Shown: in pieces, positions 22,589-33,568 of the stretch
How the letters are laid out: each line of letters begins with the position of its first letter
How positions within the stretch are numbered: position 1 is the first letter of the stretch
Source: Moniliophthora roreri
Lineage: Eukaryota; Basidiomycota; Agaricomycetes; Agaricales; Marasmiaceae
Length of the DNA: 64,000 bases
NCBI GenBank assembly: GCA_001466705.2
Contig: LATX02000177.1
Coordinates: 186,001-250,000 of the forward strand
Direction of reading: 5' to 3'
Made by a program: the position numbers and the translations under genes
Notes under the pieces: generated by a model
Database searches by the model: none
Seen by the model: only the letters and a program-made list of their open reading frames with translations
What the model was told of the DNA's origin: nothing

Positions 22589-23741
22589 TAATATGGCAAA
22601 TCTAGAAAAGACCCAATTTTATTCGATTTACATTACTTTTGAATCAGAACACTTTGATATGACATTAGATAATGGGTAATAAGGACTAGAGTGAGCCCAG
22701 TCTGCTAGTCATTGCCTTAGAGAAGCTATAGTGTGTTGAAAGTACAAAGAGCTATATGATACGCTATACAGAGGTGTCTAAGCTGTACATTTTGACTTAT
22801 CTATGTATCAGATCTGAAACAGATCACTTCTGAAACCTGTAGAGAACCTAACTATAACTATATGAACATGTTGGCTAGTTAACTGAGCTCTCTCAAAGTG
22901 CTATCAATGGGAATTTTCAATTTATTCACTTTTCTATGACATCTGCAAAGTGCAATGTGCAGTCATACAGTACAGAGGTACTTAGAGAAGACATCAGAAC
23001 AGAGAGACAACTTGGAAAGGAACAATCAGAATGATCAGACAATGGAATTCAATATGCAGATCAGAATCAAAGCAGATAATCTCTTAATAAAGAGTTCTAA
23101 AATGGTGCAAATAGATGAAATTACTTAACAAGAGGCAATGCAGCCCCAGAACAAGTGTAGCTACATAACTACAGATACAATGAGACATATAATTGAATGT
23201 GAAGTCCTAGATAAGATTAAGAATGAATTATTAAAGGAGACAGGAACAGGAACAGTATGTTCCAGCCTCAGAAGCTTTGAAACCTGGACATTGGCAGCTG
23301 TGCAGATGCTGGAAAAGAGAATGCGGAACAGATGGACTCATCCATCCATCTAGACTCACCTAGAAAAGAGAAAAATCAAATATCTAAGAGTCCAGAACAC
23401 CAGAAAGTGGATACCTGTGCAGATATGGTTGGATACCCTAATGGCCAGACNCTGGGACTTCCAGCCTGGGGAACTTGTGTATGCAGTTGCCTATGCACCA
23501 AAGCCAGGCATGTCAGGAGTGACTGATATGCTTGCACAGTATGCTGCACTTTGCCAGAAGGAAAACCAGACACTATAAAAGATTGGATAAACACTAATAT
23601 GGCAAATCTAGAAAAGACCCAATTTTATTCGATTTACATTACTTTTGAATCAGAACACTTTGATATGACATTAGATAATGGGTAATAAGGACTAGAGTGA
23701 GCCCAGTCTGCTAGTCATTGCCTTAGAGAAGCTACAGTGTG
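22446..23741 (+). repeat. Duplication across N at 23451 (offset 1006)
   Basis: 22446-22735 and 23452-23741 are essentially identical. Beyond that the copies differ by scattered substitutions and by roughly 210 bp absent from the second copy (22917-23128). Unlike the other N-flanked repeats this pair is not perfect over its length, which fits two alleles or two repeat copies joined end to end. Confidence 0.8.
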
Positions 23742-25287
23742 TTAGAAAGTACAAAGAGCTATATGATACACTATACAGAGGTGTCTAAGCTGTACATTCT
23801 GACTTATCTATGTATCAGATCTGAAGCAGATCACTTCTGAAACCTGTAGGGAACCTAACTATGACCATATGAACATGTTGGCTAGTTAACTGAGCTCTCT
23901 CAAAGTGCTATCAATGTTAACTAGAGGCAATGCAACCTCAGAAAGAGTTGAAACACCTCAGAACAAGTGTAGCTACATGACTACAGATACAATGAGACAT
24001 ATAAGGAATGTGAAGTCCTAGATAAGATTAAGAACAAATTATCAAAGGAGACAGGAACAGGAACAGTATGTTCCAGCCTTGGAAGCTTTGAAACCCAGAC
24101 ATCAGCAGCTGTGCAGATGCTAGAAAAGAGAATGTGGAACAGATAGACTCATCTATCCATCTAGACCCACCTAGAAAAGAGAAAAATCAAATTCCAAGAG
24201 TCCAGAACACCTGGAAAGTGGATACCTGTGTGAATATGGTTGGATACCCAAATGGCCAGACTTTGTGACACCTGAATATTCCCTCTTTTAGCATCTCAGT
24301 CACTCATTTATTATTTTCCTGAATTATCAGACATTATTTACATTTTCCTATAGAAATATTCCTTGGACAGTATATAAGGACAGCTAGATATTGTAAAGGC
24401 AACCTCTGGAGGCTATCACACAAGCCTAGCAGTGGGGGATCCAAAGTATATTAACACTGGAATACATAAAAACACAAAAACATTGCACCTAGCAGTGGGG
24501 GATCCAAAGAGAAAAGGCTAAAAGGATTCCACTGCCATGGATACAGTATATATGATGAAGTATTGAGTCTTGACTCACATGACCTAAACTACATCATATA
24601 TGATGATGTCTCAAGAAGGCATGAGAACTATGACATATCTAAGTGCCAGAGCGCTAAAATCCGTGTCTAAACAATAGAAGAACATGTAACAATGAAGCTA
24701 TAACATATAAAAACATCGCAGCATGTATAGTAGGATATACAGAGTGAAACTCACAAAGTGCTGCAAATGAGCTCACAAGACTTGCACCGAAAAATAGATA
24801 TTACGCGATAATGGATGGACGTAGGGACCTGCCGAGTTGGGGATAAGGTTTTTGATAGTGCAGAATGCGCTGGAATCCACTATTAAGCCCACGGTCCAAC
24901 AGGTAACGCACTACGAACGTTTGAAATTGAAAATGCGTAACTCAGTGAGTTGAGCACTTTGATGTTCAACTGAACATACTGGATGCTATAAGATAACTGT
25001 AGGTGCAGGATTGAAGGGAAACATAAAGAGAGTATATGTACAACACTCCAAACACTGTACCTCATTACAACAACTCGAAATGAAGCAACAAGTACACCAC
25101 TCTAGTATGGTAAGGTAATTAGGAAAACAGATGTTCCCCTTACAGATATTCATATATACTTGGGTAACTCTGCCCCCTCTAATTGTGAATACATGACAAA
25201 TTTGTTTGGTGTATAATTGTGTGTGCCATTCCAGTTTTGCTTCCTCACTTCAGGCCCTGGAGATTGGTTCTGAGTGACTCCAGAGAG
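22589..25287 (+). repeat. Repeat R1 second locus (duplicated and interrupted)
   Basis: Same family as 12056-13225. It begins TAATATGGCAAATCTAG at 22589, is broken at the N (23451), restarts at about 23595, and continues to TGACTCCAGAGAG at 25287. A solo LTR-2 of 753 bp is inserted at 24392-25144; the uninterrupted 12056 copy reads straight through at CTAGATATTCATA. No coding content. Confidence 0.65.
24392..25144 (-). mobile_element. Solo LTR-2 (753 bp) with 5-bp target duplication
   Basis: Starts TGTAAAGGCAACCTCTGG and ends GTTCCCCTTACA. Flanked by GATAT at 24387-24391 and 25145-25149, and the empty site is preserved in R1 copy 1. TG...CA ends plus a 5-bp duplication identify a solo LTR rather than a terminal-inverted-repeat transposon. 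An internal block (CTAGCAGTGGGGGATCCAAAG) is present twice, at about 24426 and 24488. Orientation is opposite to copies a and c. Confidence 0.8.
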
Positions 25288-25860
25288 ATAGAAATCTGAT
25301 ATCATAAGAGACAAGAAATAACATCTTGAGTGCCTTGTAGCACTTTTCTAAGAGATAACTTTACACCAAAAGTTCTGGTGGCTTTTGGAGTGTGGCATGT
25401 GTTGGGTATCAGGTTGTGACACACTTAGAGTCTTAACAAAGGAATTGGGCCTGCAATTAAGCTCTTTGTAGAAACTGGTCTAGGACCTTTTCCAGTACAC
25501 TGTGTACTGTAGTTGTCTTAAACTCTGTAGGGTCAGACTATATTGGCTTCTGAGTCTTTTGGTGGGACTGTAGCTCTTGTGTTTTGTGCTTTGTGTGCTG
25601 TGTTCTTGTGTGTGTGTTTGTGTGTTTGGATATAAACTCTTTTAAAACCCATATATACTTCTCTGGAGGTGAACACTTTGAAGTAGATTGCTTCAATAAG
25701 AGAGAATCAACCTAGCTAAGGGTTTTGTTGGCATTCTAAGTGTGGCAACTCTGATCATGTTGATTCACACTTGCACAACAACCTGAGTTAGACTTTTGGA
25801 GGTTATCTTTTGGGTAGTTTTCCATTAGTCTTATCTTAGACAAATTACTGAAACATACAG
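25288..25860. other. Intergenic sequence with (GT)n and TATA-like box
   Basis: No frame recognised. A GT-rich run (TTGTGTGTGTGTTTGTGTG, about 25602-25620) precedes ATATAAACTC (25630) and CATATATAC, which could be promoter sequence for the gene-like region downstream or part of an LTR. The upstream boundary of the 2.6-kb duplication is at 25630. Confidence 0.35.
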
Positions 25861-25869
25861 TTGTCATTC

Positions 25870-28176
25870 CTCATCCTGCAGTTGGTGGAGATGCAATTGG
25901 TCATGTGCAGAGAACCTCAAAGGGAAGGGTCTATATACTGTTCAATCACAAGGTAACAGTAGTGATCCATCCACATTTACTGTGGAAGGTGTCCTGAACA
26001 GGTAATCTCATACAACTCTTGCATTCTGGTCATGCAGATGCAGTTGCAAAGGTTCAGCAGGAACAGAGCGACATTCCCCCATATGCTCTCATCATTGGTG
26101 TGGATTGTTCTATTGTCAGTCTTAAAGTCACTGCTGATGAAATGGTGAGCAATCCATGATATTATAGCTTCAGTGATCTGAATATATCCAGGTGTTTATT
26201 GCACATTGCAATATGTTGAGTCAGGTGGAAGCAATCAGTTCAGATGTGACTATGCTTTCTATGATGAAGAGTACATTGCAAGTTCAGCCCACCTTCATAC
26301 AGCAGAATGTGCCATCAGAGTCACTCATGACTGGGAGAGCCCCATGGATCAGGATGCTGGTCCAAATCATGAAGACTGGGATGAAAGGTCCAGCATTTGA
26401 GGTTGAGGATGTCTACTGAGATCTGAATGCTTCTAGTGGGCTGATGATTTTGGTAAAACAGGCTCACCTAGGCCAGGTATATGAGTAAATGATTGGATTA
26501 CAGTCATGTATGACAATATGTGTAAGTGCCAAAGGTGTTCATGGATTCTAGCTATTCATGTCCAAGTATTAGGTCTAATCTATTTCTTCCAATTCCCAAA
26601 AACCCAGCATGGCAACTTCAACCTGGCTTCAAAGCAGAGTACACCAAGGAGAAGGTGCACTTTGTCAAGATTGGCAAATCAATCATGGAACTGTTGTCCC
26701 TGACAGTATTGTTAATGTGGACTTGTGAGCAGAGAACATGAATGATGGCTCTGTTTGGGATGCTCATGCTGGAAACCCAGGAGAAGTACATGAGAGTCTC
26801 AGGTGGATAATGAATGAGTTATATCAACAATGCCTTCAGGATTGAGCTGTAAAGGTCAACATCAACAAGCATGGCAAGAAGATACAGGATGGTTGGGTGT
26901 TCTTTTGTGGCAAGGAGCATAGAGTGGGCTATTTGGGACCCAAAGCAAAGAACAGGGAACTTGGACTCCACATCAATATTTCATCCATCTGGCCTTCTAC
27001 AACATATCCAAACTGACTTCTGAACAAGGGCTGATGATGATCATGGCACTAGATGAAACTGGTGGCTGTTTTGTGCATTAAGCAGGTCACTGATATCCTT
27101 TTGGTAATGACCAACCTTATCATAGTGTGATGATTGTCAGAGTGGTGAAGCCTGCCTCATGGGATGGGGAAACATGACTCTGGGGTGAGACCATCCAAGA
27201 TAAGGAGTTCCAGGTCCATGTGGATAACTTCATTCTCATCAAGGAGGAACACAAGGACAAGAAATTGGGGAACCAACAGATAAAGGCAGTTTGGAAGCAG
27301 GTAGACAGTCAGTTCTCACCACTGCCTGAGGAAGGAGCATTGTTTGAAGCTCTCCATTTGAAGATACATGCAATTCTGTCATCTGCTTCATTGTCAAGAG
27401 CTCTGCTGACACCTGCTCACCTCTCTGCAATATTGTCAGCACTGCCAGTACAAGAACTGTCAGACTCACATGCATGAACATTGTTACACTACTTGTGCAG
27501 CAACGTTCCTAAACACCTCAAGTATAGATGTCTAGTTCTTAGGTCAAGTTTGAGTTTGCTCAAAGAGGTCTTTGAGGTTCAGAGTTCCTTCAGGTATTGC
27601 ATTGACACAAGTAATAAATTAACCAGGTCAAGCTGAAGAGCTATGACCTTGGCATGAGTGCTTAAATATGTACATCTGATGTCTACATAATGACATCTAT
27701 GTAAGTGGTAACATCGGTTAAATATCAGTAATCACTGGGTCTACTGGTATATGCTGACAAAATGTTATTACAACTATGAGAGGAAAAGAGGAGCTAGGAA
27801 TGTGAATGTGTCTGTAAGCAGAGAGAAGCATAAAGAAGAAGAGAAAGAGAACAGGGAAGGTGTAATATGTCCAAGGGGAAGGAGAAGCATAAGTGTAAAA
27901 GGGAGGGAATTTGTAACAAACATTGCCAGCACTATCACTAGTAGAATCTTCAGTCACACCACCACCAGCAGAAACATTGTCAATGCCACTCCCAACATCA
28001 TCATCAGCCCCAAACCCAGCACAATTGTTGTCTCCATCTGCAGTACACAAATGTCAGCCCCACTGCCAGCACAATCATCATTAGCCTCCCTACCTGTACG
28101 AACATTGTCAGCTCCACTGCCAACACCACTGTCCCCACCTACATACCTATCATCTCCACCAACAACTCCTCTATAA
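25870..28176 (+). pseudogene. Unrecognised intron-bearing pseudogene, split by solo LTR
   Basis: Coding-like blocks on the plus strand: VGGDAIGHVQRTSKGRVYIL near 25880, KVQQEQSDIPPYALIIGVDC near 26060, YDEEYIASSAHLHTAECAIR near 26260, NPAWQLQPGFKAEYTKEKVH near 26610, MNDGSVWDAHAGNPGEVHES near 26740, VKVNINKHGKKIQDGWVFFC near 26850, VGYLGPKAKNRELGLHINIS and DNFILIKEEHKDKKLGN near 27220. Candidate introns are GTAATC...TGCAG (26002-26037) and GTGAGC...TCCAG (26145-26191, 47 nt). Frame changes and stops show decay. A low-complexity tail follows the solo LTR (27482-27918), for example AETLSMPLPTSSSAPNPAQL. I do not recognise the family. Its proximity to the Spt5-like relic and its basic, repetitive sheet-like blocks make an Spt5-family tail possible but unproven. 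Confidence 0.45.
27482..27918 (-). mobile_element. Solo LTR of element-A-type gypsy, 437 bp, TSD AACAT
   Basis: TGTTAC...GTAACA ends, flanked by AACAT at 27477-27481 and 27919-27923. Minus-strand TATTTAAG (27668-27661) is followed 34 bp later by AGCTTGACCT (27634-27625), as in the full elements. It interrupts the pseudogene between DSHA and the Ser/Pro-rich tail. It must have formed by recombination between the two LTRs of a former full insertion. Confidence 0.88.
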
Positions 28177-28515
28177 AACTGACTCTGTATTTTTTTTTTG
28201 TATCCTTGTATTTTTTTTTGGCCACAATCTACAGATTTACATATTACACTGACTATTCCAAACTATGTAATCTTNATATAAACTCTTTTAAAACCCATAT
28301 ATACTTCTCTGGAGGTGAACACTTTGAAGTAGATTGCTTCAATAAGAGAGAATCAACCTAGCTAAGGGTTTTGTTGGCATTCTAAGTGTGGCAACTCTGA
28401 TCATGTTGATTCACACTTGCACAACAACCTGAGTTAGACTTTTGGAGGTTATCTTTTGGGTAGTTTTCCATTAGTCTTATCTTAGACAAATTACTGAAAC
28501 ATACAGTTGTCATTC

Positions 28516-30822
28516 CTCATCCTGCAGTTGGTGGAGATGCAATTGGTCATGTGCAGAGAACCTCAAAGGGAAGGGTCTATATACTGTTCAATCACAAGGT
28601 AACAGTAGTGATCCATCCACATTTACTGTGGAAGGTGTCCTGAACAGGTAATCTCATACAACTCTTGCATTCTGGTCATGCAGATGCAGTTGCAAAGGTT
28701 CAGCAGGAACAGAGCGACATTCCCCCATATGCTCTCATCATTGGTGTGGATTGTTCTATTGTCAGTCTTAAAGTCACTGCTGATGAAATGGTGAGCAATC
28801 CATGATATTATAGCTTCAGTGATCTGAATATATCCAGGTGTTTATTGCACATTGCAATATGTTGAGTCAGGTGGAAGCAATCAGTTCAGATGTGACTATG
28901 CTTTCTATGATGAAGAGTACATTGCAAGTTCAGCCCACCTTCATACAGCAGAATGTGCCATCAGAGTCACTCATGACTGGGAGAGCCCCATGGATCAGGA
29001 TGCTGGTCCAAATCATGAAGACTGGGATGAAAGGTCCAGCATTTGAGGTTGAGGATGTCTACTGAGATCTGAATGCTTCTAGTGGGCTGATGATTTTGGT
29101 AAAACAGGCTCACCTAGGCCAGGTATATGAGTAAATGATTGGATTACAGTCATGTATGACAATATGTGTAAGTGCCAAAGGTGTTCATGGATTCTAGCTA
29201 TTCATGTCCAAGTATTAGGTCTAATCTATTTCTTCCAATTCCCAAAAACCCAGCATGGCAACTTCAACCTGGCTTCAAAGCAGAGTACACCAAGGAGAAG
29301 GTGCACTTTGTCAAGATTGGCAAATCAATCATGGAACTGTTGTCCCTGACAGTATTGTTAATGTGGACTTGTGAGCAGAGAACATGAATGATGGCTCTGT
29401 TTGGGATGCTCATGCTGGAAACCCAGGAGAAGTACATGAGAGTCTCAGGTGGATAATGAATGAGTTATATCAACAATGCCTTCAGGATTGAGCTGTAAAG
29501 GTCAACATCAACAAGCATGGCAAGAAGATACAGGATGGTTGGGTGTTCTTTTGTGGCAAGGAGCATAGAGTGGGCTATTTGGGACCCAAAGCAAAGAACA
29601 GGGAACTTGGACTCCACATCAATATTTCATCCATCTGGCCTTCTACAACATATCCAAACTGACTTCTGAACAAGGGCTGATGATGATCATGGCACTAGAT
29701 GAAACTGGTGGCTGTTTTGTGCATTAAGCAGGTCACTGATATCCTTTTGGTAATGACCAACCTTATCATAGTGTGATGATTGTCAGAGTGGTGAAGCCTG
29801 CCTCATGGGATGGGGAAACATGACTCTGGGGTGAGACCATCCAAGATAAGGAGTTCCAGGTCCATGTGGATAACTTCATTCTCATCAAGGAGGAACACAA
29901 GGACAAGAAATTGGGGAACCAACAGATAAAGGCAGTTTGGAAGCAGGTAGACAGTCAGTTCTCACCACTGCCTGAGGAAGGAGCATTGTTTGAAGCTCTC
30001 CATTTGAAGATACATGCAATTCTGTCATCTGCTTCATTGTCAAGAGCTCTGCTGACACCTGCTCACCTCTCTGCAATATTGTCAGCACTGCCAGTACAAG
30101 AACTGTCAGACTCACATGCATGAACATTGTTACACTACTTGTGCAGCAACGTTCCTAAACACCTCAAGTATAGATGTCTAGTTCTTAGGTCAAGTTTGAG
30201 TTTGCTCAAAGAGGTCTTTGAGGTTCAGAGTTCCTTCAGGTATTGCATTGACACAAGTAATAAATTAACCAGGTCAAGCTGAAGAGCTATGACCTTGGCA
30301 TGAGTGCTTAAATATGTACATCTGATGTCTACATAATGACATCTATGTAAGTGGTAACATCGGTTAAATATCAGTAATCACTGGGTCTACTGGTATATGC
30401 TGACAAAATGTTATTACAACTATGAGAGGAAAAGAGGAGCTAGGAATGTGAATGTGTCTGTAAGCAGAGAGAAGCATAAAGAAGAAGAGAAAGAGAACAG
30501 GGAAGGTGTAATATGTCCAAGGGGAAGGAGAAGCATAAGTGTAAAAGGGAGGGAATTTGTAACAAACATTGCCAGCACTATCACTAGTAGAATCTTCAGT
30601 CACACCACCACCAGCAGAAACATTGTCAATGCCACTCCCAACATCATCATCAGCCCCAAACCCAGCACAATTGTTGTCTCCATCTGCAGTACACAAATGT
30701 CAGCCCCACTGCCAGCACAATCATCATTAGCCTCCCTACCTGTACGAACATTGTCAGCTCCACTGCCAACACCACTGTCCCCACCTACATACCTATCATC
30801 TCCACCAACAACTCCTCTATAA
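28516..30822 (+). pseudogene. Second copy of the intron-bearing pseudogene (probable assembly duplicate)
   Basis: Identical repetition of 25870-28176 at +2646, with the same exon-like blocks (for example 28838-29065, 29172-29387, 29866-30123). It should not be counted as a separate locus without read support. Confidence 0.6.
30128..30564 (-). mobile_element. Second copy of the solo LTR
   Basis: Identical to 27482-27918, inside the duplicated 2.6-kb block, with the same AACAT flanks. Its presence at the same offset supports duplication of the assembly rather than a second insertion. Confidence 0.8.
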
Positions 30823-30920
30823 AACTGACTCTGTATTTTTTTTTTGTATCCTTGTATTTTTTTTTGGCCACAATCTACAGATTTACATATTACACTGACT
30901 ATTCCAAACTATGTAATCTT

Positions 30921-31654
30921 TAGATGATATTCTACACAACATGTAGAAAACAAGTGTTTTAATCTACAATAGTCATGACTTAGACATTTTTTAAGGTCTG
31001 AAGGAGTAAGTGCTCTGGCACTATAGCTGTCTCCCACACATGCTAAGGTATTTAGTGCTTGACACAGTCACATGACTTTTTGCAGTGGGACATGCTTATT
31101 ATTTACTAGCTGCTCCCAGATCTAGGTTTCACATCTTGTTCTCTTACTATCACCCTCTCCCTCAAGTTAGGTCTGAAGGGCGCCAGTGTGCTTGTTATCA
31201 AGCACAGTAGTACCCTTACCACTCATGGTACATTCTCTCAACTTGGATGTTGACTAGACTGAAGACCTTTTAGGTGATTCTAAGTACCCACTTTCTGACA
31301 TCATGTGAAATTCACATAGAGTTGAAAGGTGACCATAAAATTCAGAGAGTCCTTGTAAGTTCCAAGGCACTTGATTATTACACCAATCAATAGTAATACC
31401 CATGGTTTAGCTGTGATGCTTGAGGTTAGTGAAGAGGTAAAATTGCCTTATTTACTATAACATTTAATAGTAGAATGTTAGGACTATGCAAGAAGAAGGA
31501 AGGACAAGGACAAGTATGGCCAAATAGCAGGAGAGTACCATATGAGGGTTACTGTATAAAGGAGAGGTTTGCTGAAGCTTTCAGTGAAGATGCTCAAAAA
31601 CCTATGCCTCTACTAAGAAAACACAAGGCCTGTGGTGCCAAAATACCTCTGAAA
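30921..31654. other. No recognisable feature
   Basis: AT-rich sequence between the duplicated block and the long inverted repeat. A 66-residue frame at 31475-31675 (MLGLCKKKEGQGQVWPNSRR) has some coding look (KHKACGAKIPLKKVYISS) but no family I recognise. Confidence 0.35.
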
Positions 31655-33184
31655 AAGGTATATATAAGTTCTTGATTCTCAGTTTTGTTTTGCGAGTTGG
31701 TTTGGCATGGTTCACTGTTACCACAATGTCAAGAATAATTCTCAATGTCTTGCTCAGTAGTTCAGAGATGATTGCCTTCAAAACAACTTCTCAGATCAAG
31801 AATAGGTGTTTGTTTTGTATAATATTTATTGGTTTTGTGGTTTTATTAATCACTTTGAAAGCAAATACTGGTATAGATTTCAACCAGAAACTGCCCAAAG
31901 AATAAACTTCTTCTAAGTGAGAACAAAGGTACCTCTTGTATCTGAATATAGCCCTCTTAGCTATGTTCTGCAACAATTCTCAAGAGGACAAATTTTCTAG
32001 ACACTGCTAGCCTGAAACCCTCTCTGATTCACGTTGAAACACCAGACTATACTGATATATGTCAGCTACCCTCTTAGTAGACTGATACAATGTTTCTCTT
32101 ATCAGAAAACACACCTCTTGTGTTAAAAACTAAGCTCTTTCTAGCTTTTATTTATATCTCTGGTTTGGGTTACAATTTCAGGTCTCAACTAGCCTGTGCC
32201 TTTTGCACAACTAAATAAGCTAGGGCCTGAAGTGATTAAAAAATACTGATTGCTGGTAGCTCTTCTATCTGAACAACAACCTCATACACTCTGGTAATTG
32301 GTAGGCAGTATCTCTCCTGCTTTCCATCTACAAAACACTTCCTCTTATATACTCTACAATATAAATAATCTAATATATCTGTCACACATAAAATAAAACT
32401 GAGTTGGGTGCTAAATATTATATAAACTGAGCTGTGTTTAGTAATTTCTCTGTCACAGTGTCTGATTGTAGTCAGGCTTCATAGCTATAAACTCTTTATT
32501 TCTTTTCTTTCACAATCATGTGGTCCTCTGACACTAATTGTTTGCAATTTTCTCTGTCAAACAGATTCTCTTCTGACTTCATTTGCAAATATTATACTTT
32601 CATGCCACTCTGCATGGTTTCTTCCTTCTCCATCTACTGTCATCTGCTCTGTGGATATGTAATATGCTTCCTTTTATTGTTTAAAGTGTACACATAAGCT
32701 TGGCTGTGCTGCCTCTCTTGTCATACAGCTTTGTCTTCCTCTCTTTCATGATTCAAACACCTTTCCAGTAATTGATCATCTAATTGATTTCCTCTAATTT
32801 GATATTGGTATCTCAAGTATCCCCTACCAATAATTTGTTATTCTGTTTCATATCTGTTTCTCATTAATATTCTGTTTGCATATTATCAAAGGCTTTATTC
32901 TTCCTTCAAATTGAATGTAGAATTGAAAATATTATTAAAAAGTGAAAATATTCCCTTTAATATGCTTTTGATAGAGAGGTATAGTGTGGTGTTAATCTCT
33001 ACAGGTTTTGAGATGCTCCTCTGTGTTCAGATTTGCTGTTTATTTTCATACCAGCAGTAGTTGGGTACCTCTGTATAGCCTACTGTCAACCATTATTCTG
33101 CTGATATTTTGTATCCTTCTCTACTACTTGCTTTGACTAGCTGCTCAGGGCTCACACTAGTCCTCAATTCTCTCATATACTTCA
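31655..33184 (-). repeat. Left arm of long inverted repeat (split by element D)
   Basis: Matches the reverse complement of about 41970-43440 with roughly 10 percent divergence by eye plus indels, including about 70 bp extra near 31912-31985. The arm resumes after element D at 40580 (TTTTCAACTATAAAAGTGCA) and ends near 40650 at GTTATGCATAT. No coding. Short words such as GGACTAGNGTGAGC and CCTGTAGAGA are shared with R1, so the two may be distantly related LTR-like families. Confidence 0.7.
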
Positions 33185-33568
33185 TGTTACGTGAGTCCTT
33201 TGCTGTCAACAATAAGTTCAAGTTTGAGCTTGAAGGACTTGATTCTTGAAGTCAATAGAGTTGATTCAATTGACTTAAGATAGAAGTTCAAATGATCAGA
33301 CAAGGTTTTGATAAGGTTTTAACCAGGTCAAGCTAGAGAAGCTTGTTAACTGGTTAAGTGTATTTATAGAAAATAGACTCTAACTATGACTAAGTACTCA
33401 GAACTAAAAATAGCTACTATGAGTAAGCACAGTGAATCTTGGTAAGTAAAAGAAACAGAGAGAAGCATTGGTAATGAAAAAGAATACAAGACTAAGCAAG
33501 ATAATGAGAAATGGAATACAAATACATTAAGTGCCCTACTTGTCCTCGGAGTCCTCGTGTTTGTAACA
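33185..33568 (-). repeat. 3' LTR of element D
   Basis: TGTTACGTGAGTCC to GTTTGTAACA on the plus strand. Differs from the other LTR at only a few positions (for example TTTGCTGTCAAC versus TTCACTGTGAAC). Outer flank CTTCA. Confidence 0.92.

Larger units (their letters stand above)
25630..30920 (+). repeat. Direct tandem duplication of 2645 bp around N at 28275
   Basis: 25630-28274 and 28276-30920 are identical by eye with a constant offset of 2646, including the same stops, introns and solo LTR. The N is exactly at the junction. Almost certainly one locus represented twice in the assembly. Confidence 0.92.

Noticed and set aside
24392..25144. MITE or other terminal-inverted-repeat DNA transposon, because ends TGTAA...TTACA are inverted.
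   Set aside because: TG...CA ends, 5-bp duplication, size about 750 bp and internal TATA-like box fit a solo LTR better. Terminal complementarity is short and imperfect.
27751..28176. Plus-strand frame of 141 residues with Ser/Pro-rich C-terminus as a stand-alone gene.
   Set aside because: Its first half is solo-LTR sequence; only the part after 27918 belongs to the disrupted pseudogene.
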